Positions 34,901 through 44,266 of a DNA stretch of 64,000 nucleotides are shown in pieces. The stretch spans positions 21,483 to 85,482 of the forward strand of contig JAEWQS010000081.1 of the NCBI GenBank assembly GCA_023399095.1, read 5' to 3'. The stretch comes from Bacillota bacterium (lineage in GTDB: Bacteria > Bacillota > Clostridia > Christensenellales > SZUA-584). The first letter of the stretch is position 1; each line of letters opens with the position of its first letter. A program made the position numbers and the translations under genes. Below the pieces are notes generated by a model. That model had not been told where the DNA came from. It ran no database searches and was given only the letters and a program-made list of their open reading frames with translations.

Positions 34901-37900
34901 CGCACGCCGATCTCGGCGGCGGTCAGGTCCTCCGGCTGCACCGCTTCCATGGCGGTAATGCTGGTCTGGAGCCTGCTTTTTTCTTCGGCTGGTAAAACCG
35001 TTTCCAGCGCCCGGAGCATTTGCAGCTTTTTTCGCACGTTGCCGGACAGGTATTCGTCCGCCGTCACAAAGGGGAATTTCTCCAAATCCACAAACGCTTT
35101 GGGTATCAGGTCGAGGTCGGTGGCGCAGTTGATGTCCCGGAAGATCACGCCGGTCAGCTCCGCTTCCAGCTCGGCCTCGCTTTTGCCGGAGAGCTGCGCC
35201 ATATACGCCATATCTACCCGCGCCTTTTCGGAAATGGATACGGCCAATGCCTCGCTGGCCGTATCCACACTGGTGACCGGTACATGGGGCCGGATGGTGC
35301 GTTTGGTGAACATGTCGGCCTTGCGCTCAAAATTGCCCTCTTCGTCCAGCACCTCTAAAGAGCAAAGCAGGCAGTAGCTGGAATCCTCGCCAAAGGCCAG
35401 GCTGTTGCCCCGGCTGCACAGAAGCCCGTACTTCCGGGTATAATCGTCATAAAGCCGTCCCAGCCGCGCCTGCTCCTGCCGTATCATATCCTCGGGGCAG
35501 TCCTCGGTCTGGTAGGCCATGAGCTGCCGGGTACAGTCCCGGAGCACAATCATGCCGAGAATGCGGTTTTCAGCGGTGACGGACAGCTCTACCGGGTGCA
35601 TCCGGCTGTTTTCACGAAAATATATCCTGCCGTCCACGATGGTGTAGGAGAAGTTGCGCACGGACGGGTCGGCGGGAATGGATAAGTCCTCGTCGCCTTC
35701 CAGTTCGTCCACCTCGTACTCGGTGATCTCCGCATGAAGATTGGAAACCGCTTCGGATAGCTGCTCGGAAAGGTGGGCCCCCTCATACGGCTTACAGGCG
35801 CTGTCCATACCGAAGGCTGTGGATTCCATGACCATATCGCCCAGGATCATATCAGGATGCGCTGCAAAATAACTGTTCATACGGATGCCGTTTTCGTCGG
35901 TGTCCAGGTGTACCCAATCCGGCTCGATATCCGTCATGCGGTCGCGCTTTTGCAGAAAGATAATGTCGCTTGTGACTTCGGTGCCCGCGTTGCGCTTGAA
36001 GGCGTTGTCAGGCAGGCGTATGGCCCCGATAAGGTCGGCCCGCTGCGCCAGATACTTGCGAACGGCGGGGTTTTCCTTATCCATGGTGCCCTTTGAAGTA
36101 ATAAAGGCCACGATGCCGCCCGGCCTGACCTTATCCAGTGCCTTGCCGAAGAAATAGTCGTGGATCAGCCATTTGTGCTTGTCGTACCGCCTGTCCAGCA
36201 CCTTGAAATCCCCAAAGGGCACGTTGCCGATAGCCACATCGAAGAAACTGTCGGGCATTTCCACCTTTTCAAATCCGTCCACGGCAATGCTGCTGTTCTG
36301 GTAAAGCTGCCGGGCGATACGGCCCGATATGCTGTCAATCTCCACGCCGTAGGCTTTGCTATCCGCCATGCTGTCCGGGATCATGCCGATGAAATTACCC
36401 ACGCCGCAGGCGGGTTCCAGAATGTTGCCGCGCTCAAAGCCCATTTGTGAAAGCGTCCGGTATATGGCACCGACAACGACGGGTGGCGTGTAAAACGCCG
36501 TCAGGCTGCTGGCTCTGGCGGCGGCATATTCGTCCTCATCTAAGAGGCTTTTCAGTTCCAGATACTTGCCGTGGCGATCATCAAAGCAATCCGCCAGACC
36601 GCCCCAGCCGACATACCGGGACAGGGTTTCCTGTTCCTCCGGGGTCGCCAGCCTGTCCTCATCCTCGATCCGTTTTAAGGTGCGGATCGCCGCGGCATTG
36701 GCGGCAAACTTCTCGCTCGGAGTGCCCACGCCAAGCTGCGGGTCGGTGATGCGAAAGCTATGCCGCTGCTCGGCGGAAATCTCCGGGTGGAGGGTGCTGA
36801 ATAATACGCGCTCCCGTTTGGGTTTGGGCGGAGCCAGCACAGTTTCTTTTTCGGCGGGTTCATCCTGCGGTTCGGGCATCAGGTCGATCCGCACGCGGGC
36901 GACTTCGCCGCCCTCTATCTTTTCCCATATGGGTTCGCCGGCGAGATACTTTTCTTGGATAAACCGAGCCGCGTCTTCATGGCCTCCGTCGCCGCCGCCT
37001 GTACGGTATTCTTTCAGGCCATTGCTGACCAGCTCGTCCGTTACCGCAAAGCCCGCTTCGCTGAGGGTATCGGAAACACGGTCACGCAGGCGCTGTTCTT
37101 CAAGAAGCTCCTGTATTGAAAAAGTGGTTTCATGCCGGACAACGGGCGTTTCCACGCCGTTTTGAAAAACAGTGCCCCGGAGAAATGCCGTGTCAATAGA
37201 CGCATCCACACGGTTCACAACCAACTCCCGACCGTCCAGCATGACGGTCTGCCCGACAAGGTTCTCCGCGATTGGCTGCGCGGGTGCCTCCGGCTCATCG
37301 TCAGAAAGGGCCTGCAAGTCCTCCATGAGAAGGGTGAGATCAACCGCCAGTTCTTCCTCCGGGTCTAACACATCCAGAGAAAGCTCCAAATCCTCCAGTA
37401 TCCGGGTAAGCTGCTCTGGCTGCTGTAACTGCTCTTCCAGCCGGGCAATGGCATCTTCTTCGGTTTCGCCGGGCTCCAGAGCATCGGCGTAATCATAGAG
37501 GCCGAATTCCTTATAGAAGTCGTTGAGCCGCCCGGCCAGCGCTTCATAGTCCGGCGTTTCTGTTTCGGCTGGTAATTCCTTTGCCGGTGCCGGAGGGGGC
37601 GCGGGTGTTTCTTCTGTTTGCGCCGGGATAGAGGTAGGCTCTTTTTTCTCTCCAAACAAAGAAAACGTACCGTTGCGGTACGCTGTCATATGCTCAAAAG
37701 CCCGTTTTTGAAAGTCATAATGCCGTTCGTCCTGGGCCGTGCTTTCCCATACCGGCAGCATCATCCGGTGGATTTCCTCCACCCGCGCCGGGTCGTCAAG
37801 CTGCGGCTCGATCAGCTTCACCGCTTCGTAGAAGTCAAAGCCATACGGGAAGGGACGCGGGGTTTCCTGTGGGAGTCCTGAGAAAAAGCCCTGTATCTCC

Positions 37901-40608
37901 CGCGCCAGCTCATGCTTTTCATACGTGGGGATATACGCCATATCCTTTTCCGACATATATTTGCCCTGCCGGATCAGCTCGCTGATGCGCTTTTCCACCT
38001 GCGGCCATTTTAAAAGGATGGTGTCGTAGGGAACAAACTCGGCGTTTTCCCGCCTGTAGGTGATGCCCTTGGAGTCGTGATTTTCATTAAAGCCCAGCCG
38101 CCCACCACCGCCTGAACCATATTCGTGCTTCAGGAAGTCGGCCCGCTCCTTGGGGGTGTGTCCTTCCAAAAAGTACGAGTAGATACGGAACTTACTGTGC
38201 TGGATATTGCTGCCGCCAGTGAGCAGCCGGTCGATCTCGTCGTTGGTAATAAACTGCTTGGGTTCAAGGGAGAAATCCGGGCTGGCAGAAAACTCGATCT
38301 GCGGACGCAAAAGGCCATGTAAGCCGGTGAGGATTTCATCATGGCGGCGGAACCGGAAGCGCATCAGGTCGGGATTTTCGGCGTAGCGCACGGCAAAGGC
38401 TTCCACCTCGTTGATGAGCGTGGATACCGTTTCGCTGTCCTTTAGCAGCTCGCGGATTTGCGCGGCGTTGGCCGGAAAGCCTTCATGGGTATTGTAAATT
38501 GCAAGGATAGTAGGGATAAGGTTCTCGCCGTGAGCTTCCCGCGAAAAGTCCTGTACCGTATACCATAAATGCTCAGCAAGCTCCTTGCGCTCGTTCTCCG
38601 GCGCATTATCCAGCACGCTCTGCGGGACATATCGCCCCGTGTCCAACAGCTCGCGGATTCGCTTTGCGGCGTCCTCCCAAGCAATAAGGGTCGTGGCGCT
38701 TTGCGCCGTCCGGCCCATGCCGATACGGATACCGCTTTCATCGAACCAGAGGGCATACGGGCTGACGCCGGAGAAAAAGCCCTTGCCGGAGGTGCCGTAT
38801 TCCTCACGCAGAAATGCCGCGTTTTGCTCCAGCGGGTAATCCTTCGAGAACCATGCGCAGATGCGCTCCAGACAATACGGCTCGTTACCACCCAGGCACA
38901 GCGCTTCGTCAATAACGCTCTGCGGGATGGCGAACGCTCCCGCAAGGGATGCCTGTTCATATGGCGTGCCGTTCTCCACGGGGGATAAATCAAAAAGGGA
39001 CATTTGCTGGCCTGATTGGGATTTAAGCGCCTTGATGTCCTTGTTGTTATGGTATTCCTTTTTCTTTATGAGCTGCGCCGTCCACGCGGCGACGGTCTGC
39101 CACGAAAAAACGGCCTCGCTGCTGCGGGAGAGGTATGCGCCCTCCCACACGAGCAAACCGTCCTCCTGGGGCTTAAAGCCGACGCGCTTTGCGCCCACAA
39201 GGATTTCCGTATAGCGGTCGGGGTAGGCGGATTGGATATATTCCGCGCGTTCGCTCTCGTCGGGATGAATGGAGAAGAACAGCGCGATCTGCTGTTTTTT
39301 GTATTTGAGGTCGTCGTCTTTATTGGCTATGACGCCCATGATGAGCGTGTCATCTAAAAAAGCGGGCAGCTCGTCGCTGTCCGCTTCTTCGGGGCTTTCG
39401 GTATTTAGCTGTAGATCAGTTCGCTCAGTATCGCTTCCTCCGCCGAGTGCCGGATGTTGTTCATCAGTCCCACCCATTTCATCTGATCGATGGCTTTCAA
39501 TTCCTCCGTCACGCTCTCGGCCTTCGCCATCTGCGGCACCATCTGTCCCAGCCTCGTAAGCGCCGTCTGCTCGATCTCCATCAGGTGGCTGTTCAGCTTG
39601 CCCGAGGTCAGAAGGTTGGTGTAGGTCACTCTGCGGTTCTCCTTGAGGAACCTCCTGCGCAGCAATGCGTACTTCCCAAGGTGTACTTCCGTCTCCTGTG
39701 GGGGCAGAAGGTTGGGCAGATTGTAGCCGCCCTCTCTGCGGTATGTCAGATTCATATTCAAAACTCCTTTCCGGCTCGTTGGTTTCCTGTTCATTTACAG
39801 GATAACCGGCCTCTTGCGGTTTATCAACTGTGCGATTCTGCTGGCGTTCCCGTTTCTGGATGTTGCGGACGGTCAGGGCAATTTCCTTGAGCACCATTTC
39901 CGCCATATCGCTGGTGGCGATACCCAGGGCATTCACGGTTTCATGGGTATTGAAATTAAAAAGAGATGAAAAATCCACAAGCCCAGCGTACTGGTCGGCA
40001 GCGCCGCCAAAACACCGCTCCAGCAGCATATATGACACGGAGGCTTCCAGCGCCTGCCTGAAATACACCTCCACATTGAATTCGTCCAATTCCTCCAAAT
40101 AGCTGTTATCGCGGCAGTACATGAGCTCACGGAAATAGTCCTGTTCATTGTCCTCCACAACGTTGTGGGCAATGTGTACAAGCGTGCTTTCCAAAGAACT
40201 GTTATCCTGTACCGTGCCGAAGGAGGCTTCCAGCGCTTCGATGACCTCCCCCTCATACCGTTCCTGCATGTCCCATATGGGCACCGGACGGGCAAAGCGT
40301 CCAGCGTGGGTATCGGAAATATCGAAATAGTGCTTGAGCCGGAAGTTGCCTGTGTGAATGTCATCGAACACGGCGATGCCGGTCGCACCACGGTTGACCC
40401 AACGCCCGAGTTTTTCGTTCCAGTCCTCCAGCTCCAGCACGGCCCTGGCGTCCGGGCGCTGCGCGTAGATCAGCACCTGCTCGTCAAACTGGCATTTATA
40501 GTTGCGGCAGGCGCTGCGCAGAAAGGCCCGCCACGCCCCTTGAGAGGACGTAATTTCTTTAAGCGTCTGATGGTACAGCTCGGTGATCAGCTCTTATTTT
40601 CGCGCCAT
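31960..40608 (-). CDS. Giant antirestriction/N6-methylase/SNF2-helicase protein, in-frame TAA at codon 5
   Basis: A perfect ribosome site (AGGAGGT, seven bases) precedes the ATG at 40608: MARK, TAA (40594-40596), then ELITELYHQTLKEITSSQGA and onward in the same frame to 31960, about 2,880 codons. The reading after the stop matches the usual start of these proteins, so the TAA is a nonsense change; a GTG at 40476 has no ribosome site. Order: ArdC-like start (about 40-110); low-complexity region with TnpV in another frame; accessory domains; methylase motif ILEPACGVGNFIG (about 1400) with AIGNVPFG; helicase Walker A HEVGAGKT (about 2080), DESH (about 2245), and QRLGRIVRQGN (about 2570); coiled-coil end. 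Such proteins are thought to protect or process transferred DNA. Confidence 0.85.
39405..39755 (-). CDS. TnpV-like protein encoded within the giant gene in another frame
   Basis: This encodes 116 residues from an ATG at 39755 (MNLTYRREGGYNLPNLLPPQ) with AAAGGAG eight bases ahead. The sequence EVHLGKYALLRRRFLKENRR, YTNLLTSGKLNSHLMEIEQT and MKWVGLMNNIRHSAEEAILS matches the TnpV family of transposon-encoded proteins. The gene lies wholly inside the larger same-strand frame, where the other reading is a Glu/Gly/Asp/Arg-rich low-complexity stretch (codons about 285-400). This is therefore a nested gene with its own translation signal. TnpV function is unknown. Confidence 0.75.
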   Translation of the reverse strand: MNLTYRREGGYNLPNLLPPQETEVHLGKYALLRRRFLKENRRVTYTNLLTSGKLNSHLMEIEQTALTRLGQMVPQMAKAESVTEELKAIDQMKWVGLMNNIRHSAEEAILSELIYS

Positions 40609-40620
40609 CTGCGGCACCTC

Positions 40621-41163
40621 CTATCGTTCATATGCTGTTTCACGCTGAGCCTTGGGAAAGGTCCAGCCGTATACGTCTCCGATTTTATCTCCCAGGCGCT
40701 CGGTGACGCGCTCAATATCCCAGCGTGTGGCATGACCATGGTAAACAAGGTCCTTCAGGTGTTCCACCTGTTCATCCGTGGCATTTTCTTTGACAGCGCG
40801 GTAAAGATAGTAATTCGTGCCGTCATGATGAATCGCTTTACAGCGCATGTCGCCCTTTGCGTCCACATACCACTCGTTATAATCACAGTCGGAAAACAGG
40901 CAATCCTTTACGTTGCCGCTTTCAACAACCTTGTACCCTGAAAATCGTCCGTTCCAGAGCTCCAAATCAGCAAAGATGAGGATTTCACGGGGCATCTGGA
41001 TATTAAGGTTCATCCGTTCATCGTCCAAATAGTCGGCATTGGTTTCGTGCATAAGGGATATGCGCTCATCCTCGCTCATGTCCGGGTGCTCCGCTTCCAG
41101 ATCGCCGCGCCAATCCTCATAATCGAGGGTAATATCGCTCCATATCATGTGCTTTGTTTCCAT
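40621..41163 (-). CDS. Conserved ICE accessory protein, acidic
   Basis: This encodes 180 residues. The ATG at 41163 (METKHMIWSDITLDYEDWRG) is eight bases from AGGAGG; one at 41169 is too close. The first half is acidic, with MSEDERISLMHETNADYLDD then ERMNLNIQMP; the second half contains ILIFADLELWNGRFSGYKVV, the pattern CLFSDCDYNEWYVDAKGDMR and HHDGTNYYLYRAVKE. It is conserved in Tn1549-like elements just upstream of the giant gene, but no domain is named with confidence. Its last codons and stop (GAACGATAGGAGG) form the ribosome site of the giant gene. Confidence 0.65.
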   Translation of the reverse strand: METKHMIWSDITLDYEDWRGDLEAEHPDMSEDERISLMHETNADYLDDERMNLNIQMPREILIFADLELWNGRFSGYKVVESGNVKDCLFSDCDYNEWYVDAKGDMRCKAIHHDGTNYYLYRAVKENATDEQVEHLKDLVYHGHATRWDIERVTERLGDKIGDVYGWTFPKAQRETAYER

Positions 41164-41175
41164 GCACATCGCCTC

Positions 41176-41865
41176 CTATCGTTCGTGGTCCTTGTTTTTC
41201 GGCTGGTTCTTCTCAAGCGGCTCATAGATCGCGCCGTTTTTCTCCATGATCTCAGCAAACTGGCATATGTGGTACAGCTCTTTTCCCACCTCCACATGCG
41301 TGTCGTCGATATACCGGCAGGCGCGCTCCATCTTCTCGCCCCAAGCGGCTGTGACCACGATCTTGCCGCCGTCCGGGACGCGGAACAGCTCCTTGTAGTG
41401 CGGGTCGATAAAGCGGATGCCCTGCCGGGCCTTCTCGATGTTCCTGTCCAGCCATTTTGCCTGATAGCAGAAGCAGTAGAAGTTATAGTCGCCCCGAACC
41501 GGGTTGCAGCGCAGCAGGTAGGCGTGCTCCTGAGTATCCGCCCGAAACCCGTATTCGGTGGTGTAATTGCCGGTAAAGGCGCTTTCGGGATACCGCTGTT
41601 TGAACTCGCCCATGGCATAGCGGTCCTTTAAAAGCCCGTATTCATCGGAGCGCAGGGTGTTTATTACATCATCAAACTCTGCCTTGAACTCATCCGTTTT
41701 CAGCCGGGGATTATGCTCGTCCCAGGTTGTATAAAACTCATAGCCCTTGGAGTCGAAATCCCCACGCAGGTGTCCGATGCTGCCGCACTGCATCCTGAGC
41801 TGCTGGCTCTGGCTATAGCTGTATTTGATTTCCTCGAGCGTCATAGCCCGGATGTTCAGTTCCAT
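41176..41865 (-). CDS. Conserved ICE protein with LPD28-like C-terminal domain
   Basis: This encodes 229 residues from an ATG at 41865 (MELNIRAMTLEEIKYSYSQS) following GAGAGGTGA. The N-terminal part (QLRMQCGSIGHLRGDFDSKG, FYTTWDEHNPRLKTDEFKAE) is conserved in CTn-type elements. The C-terminal 60 residues (ELFRVPDGGKIVVTAAWGEK then CRYIDDTHVEVGKELYHICQ) match the start of the next upstream protein (ELFRIPDDSCIHVTSFDGQ) and fit a polyvalent-protein-associated domain of the LPD28 kind. No function is known. It overlaps nothing but is spaced for coupling, and ends DHER with the stop inside the next ribosome site. Confidence 0.65.
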   Translation of the reverse strand: MELNIRAMTLEEIKYSYSQSQQLRMQCGSIGHLRGDFDSKGYEFYTTWDEHNPRLKTDEFKAEFDDVINTLRSDEYGLLKDRYAMGEFKQRYPESAFTGNYTTEYGFRADTQEHAYLLRCNPVRGDYNFYCFCYQAKWLDRNIEKARQGIRFIDPHYKELFRVPDGGKIVVTAAWGEKMERACRYIDDTHVEVGKELYHICQFAEIMEKNGAIYEPLEKNQPKNKDHER

Positions 41866-41870
41866 ATCGT

Positions 41871-42683
41871 TCACCTCTCCAAATCTTTCTTTTTCGGCGG
41901 GAAATCACGCTGAAAATCCCGTTCCTGATTCACGCGCCGGTACAGGTCCCGCACGGCGTCCGTGCGGCGGTCATAATAGTGGCCCCATTCGCAGCTCTTG
42001 TTGTCCCGGCTGCTCTGCCATGTGACAAAGGGCTGGACGGCGCGTGGGTTTTCCGCCAGCACAAACGCCTTGTTGCCAATCGGGACGCTGACCGTAACGG
42101 TATAACCGGATATGGAGTTTCGCTCTGAAACGGGAAGCGTGTCCGGCTCCAGAAATAGCGGTACGGGCGTAAAACCGAAGGAGTCCACATAATGGGCGTT
42201 GGCGGCTCCATCCTTTAAGATGACCACCACATCGCTAACCGACAGGGAGTGCATCTTGCGCCCGAAAGGGCGCTCATCAGCGTTGTGCAGCGCAAACAAA
42301 TGCTCCAAGGATTGCCCCGGCGCAAGCATCCCGGCGTATGCCCGTGTGTAGTCCAGCGGTTGAAAGGCGTTCCGCGCTTCCTCAAAGGAGCGGAACGCGT
42401 AATCCGTATGGCGCGTGCTTCGTATCTGGTGGATTTCGTACATGCCGATGTCCTCCGGGCGCTTATCGCTTGGTGCGAACACCGCGCCCTTTTCCGCCTG
42501 CTCCTGGGCAAAAACGCCCACTTCATAAATACAGCCGCCGATATTCGTTTCGGCGGCGCTTACATATTTGCACGGATAGGTGGTTCGTTGTCCGTCAAAG
42601 GAAGTAACGTGGATGCAGCTATCGTCGGGTATCCGAAACAGCTCACGCCCATACGCATCGCTAAAAATAATCTCTTTTTCCAT
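41871..42683 (-). CDS. YodL/LPD-domain ICE protein
   Basis: This encodes 270 residues from an ATG at 42683 with AAGGAG upstream. Residues 1-75 hold an LPD28-like segment (ELFRIPDDSCIHVTSFDGQR, CKYVSAAETNIGGCIYEVG). Residues about 105-165 are a YodL-type domain (LDYTRAYAGMLAPGQSLEHL then FALHNADERPFGRKMHSLSV). The end, WQSSRDNKSCEWGHYYDRRT, recurs in related accessory proteins. The domain mix is typical of polyvalent proteins delivered or expressed early by conjugative elements and phages; a protective role in the recipient is inference. The stop lies within the ribosome site of the gene below. Confidence 0.75.
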   Translation of the reverse strand: MEKEIIFSDAYGRELFRIPDDSCIHVTSFDGQRTTYPCKYVSAAETNIGGCIYEVGVFAQEQAEKGAVFAPSDKRPEDIGMYEIHQIRSTRHTDYAFRSFEEARNAFQPLDYTRAYAGMLAPGQSLEHLFALHNADERPFGRKMHSLSVSDVVVILKDGAANAHYVDSFGFTPVPLFLEPDTLPVSERNSISGYTVTVSVPIGNKAFVLAENPRAVQPFVTWQSSRDNKSCEWGHYYDRRTDAVRDLYRRVNQERDFQRDFPPKKKDLER

Positions 42684-42686
42684 GGT

Positions 42687-43289
42687 TCATCGCTCCTTAT
42701 CACTGATTTTCTCAGGCGTTTGCTTTTCGGCCTGTAATGCGGCAAGGCGTTCCTGTGCCCACTCGGGGAGATGTTCAGGCTTTACCTCGCCCTGGATGTC
42801 ACGCCGTTCCCACCGGGTATGCTTGCCGGAATAAAGATTGGTGCAGAACACGGCGCTGCCGCGTGAATTCGCGTGTGACCCAAAGCCGCCGGTCACCAGC
42901 ACAAGCTGCCGGTCCGCCGTCTGATACTCGTTTCTCAGCACTCCGGCACGGACCGCCACAACCTTACCCTCAATGCTCTGGCTCAGGTCGTTGGGGTAAC
43001 ACTGTTCAGCGGTAATGGGAGCCATAGGTACGGTCACAGCGGCGCGTTCCTTTTCCACCTTTTCAATCTGTTCGGAAATGCTGGATATGAATTTTTTCAT
43101 GGCCTCCAGATAGCCGCTGGTTTCATCCCCGATGTATCGTTCATAGAAGTCGCCCTTATCGCACCAGCCCGCAAAGTACCGGGTGGGCGCGTCCATATCC
43201 GGGCTTTCGCCAAACACGATTTCCTTATCGCCAATGTGAATCGCATACAGGATTTCATATGCGCCTGCCATTCGCTTTTCATCGTTCAT
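42687..43289 (-). CDS. Conserved hypothetical ICE protein
   Basis: This encodes 200 residues (MNDEKRMAGAYEILYAIHIG). The first half, with IVFGESPDMDAPTRYFAGWC, is followed by a helical stretch (MKKFISSISEQIEKVEKERA). The second half contains EGKVVAVRAGVLRNEYQTAD and GGFGSHANSRGSAVFCTNLY, a segment seen in accessory proteins of similar elements. No catalytic motif or membrane segment is evident. The start overlaps the previous gene by 11 bases, and AAGGAGCGATGA at the end is both its last codons and the ribosome site for the YodL gene. Confidence 0.65.
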   Translation of the reverse strand: MNDEKRMAGAYEILYAIHIGDKEIVFGESPDMDAPTRYFAGWCDKGDFYERYIGDETSGYLEAMKKFISSISEQIEKVEKERAAVTVPMAPITAEQCYPNDLSQSIEGKVVAVRAGVLRNEYQTADRQLVLVTGGFGSHANSRGSAVFCTNLYSGKHTRWERRDIQGEVKPEHLPEWAQERLAALQAEKQTPEKISDKER

Positions 43290-43623
43290 CTTTTTTCTCC
43301 TCGCTTTCCCGCATCATCAGCGTGCCAAACTGCGTAAAGGCGTACCATGAGGTGCGGTCAAAGGGGCTTTCTCCAAATTCACCGCGCACAATCACGCCCT
43401 GCTTCATCAGGCGCTCCAACGCCCGGCGTACCATGTTCTTTGTCAGGTACGGCATGATGGCCGTGAACATCATCTGGCTGGAGCACATCCATGTCTTGCA
43501 CGCGAAAGAACATCTTCCGGCACTCTCGTTTGCCCAAATCTCATCCCAAATGTATTTCGCCACCAGCGCCGCATGTATGCCATAACGCCGAGCAAGGCTT
43601 GGGTTGAGCAAGTGATAGTACAT
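43279..43623 (-). CDS. Winged-helix-like small ICE protein
   Basis: This encodes 114 residues from an ATG at 43623 with AGGAGG eight bases ahead. The order NPSLARRYGIHAALVAKYIW, CKTWMCSSQMMFTAIMPYLT, KNMVRRALERLMKQGVIVRG suggests a winged helix of the kind found at the N-terminus of DnaD/RepA-like replication proteins, with YAFTQFGTLMM as the wing strand. It may bind DNA, but no target is seen. It is co-directional with and overlaps the gene below. Confidence 0.6.
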   Translation of the reverse strand: MYYHLLNPSLARRYGIHAALVAKYIWDEIWANESAGRCSFACKTWMCSSQMMFTAIMPYLTKNMVRRALERLMKQGVIVRGEFGESPFDRTSWYAFTQFGTLMMRESEEKKDER

Positions 43624-43656
43624 GACGCAAGCCTCCTTTTCGTTCGATATGTAGAA

Positions 43657-43681
43657 AGGGCAGCTTCATATAGGCCGCCCT
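43657..43681 (-). other. Intercistronic hairpin
   Basis: AGGGCGGC and GCTGCCCT (minus strand) pair around a nine-base loop and are followed by TTCT and then the ribosome site of the winged-helix gene. It separates the Tad block from the accessory genes. Confidence 0.5.
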
Positions 43682-43696
43682 GTGAGAATCGCCGGG

Positions 43697-43786
43697 CTAT
43701 TTGTTTCTCTTGCGCAAACGCAGCCATATGGCCGCGCCCACGATAAACGCCACCATAACAATTTCCAAAATCGCTTTGAGTTCCAT
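43697..43786 (-). CDS. 29-residue single-pass membrane peptide
   Basis: From an ATG at 43786 with GGAGGA six bases ahead, the peptide reads MELKAILEIVMVAFIVGAAI then WLRLRKRNK and stops. It has one membrane helix and a basic cytoplasmic end. Ribosome site, helix and charge asymmetry all support a real gene. It lies between the prepilin peptidase gene and the accessory block and may be an assembly peptide of the pilus or channel (inference). Confidence 0.55.
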   Translation of the reverse strand: MELKAILEIVMVAFIVGAAIWLRLRKRNK

Positions 43787-43802
43787 CGTCGTTCCTCCTT
43801 TT

Positions 43803-44261
43803 TTAGAGCAGTATGAACGGATACAGATATCCCGCTATTACGGCGATCCCCGCACCAAAAGCCAGCACAGGCGCAAAGGGAATGGCGCGCCGGAGTGTTC
43901 CATGCTTTCGCAGGGAATGGACCATGCAGGCAATGAGCATCGGCAGCATAAGGGCGAAGGATATCAGGGTGCCCGCCAGCCCGAGATACAGCCCGATGCC
44001 CATAAGGAACTTCACGTCGCCAGCGCCCATACCGCCTTTTAACCAGACGACGAAGAACGGGATAGCCAAGGCCAGCCCTGCCGGATAGAGCCACCATGCG
44101 CTGCCGGACAGCCCGATCAGCACCGTATGCGTCAAACCCAGGCTCATCAGCAGGACGCCGGCTGTGTTGGGCACGGCGCGCGTCCGTAAGTCCGCGAAGC
44201 TGCACCATATGAGAATGGCAATAAAAAAAGCATCCGTCAGGATGCGCAAGGCAATATCCAT
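43803..44261 (-). CDS. tadV: Prepilin peptidase (TadV/CpaA-like, A24 family)
   Basis: This encodes 152 residues from an ATG at 44261 with GAGGTA eight bases ahead; an ATG at 44267 is too close. The two catalytic aspartates are visible in WCSFADLRTRAVPN and in GGMGAGDVKFL (GxGD motif). Five or six membrane helices surround them. The N-terminal methylase domain of the larger PilD type is absent, as is usual for Tad enzymes. It should cleave the leaders of the pilin-like proteins encoded just upstream. It closes the Tad block and directly follows the surface protein gene. Confidence 0.9.
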   Translation of the reverse strand: MDIALRILTDAFFIAILIWCSFADLRTRAVPNTAGVLLMSLGLTHTVLIGLSGSAWWLYPAGLALAIPFFVVWLKGGMGAGDVKFLMGIGLYLGLAGTLISFALMLPMLIACMVHSLRKHGTLRRAIPFAPVLAFGAGIAVIAGYLYPFILL

Positions 44262-44266
44262 GCTCA

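Noticed and set aside
31960..40608. General reassignment of TAA as a sense codon, to explain the two in-frame stops
   Set aside because: Several intact genes here (for example hsdR and the pcfB gene) end with TAA at family-typical lengths, so TAA works as a stop.
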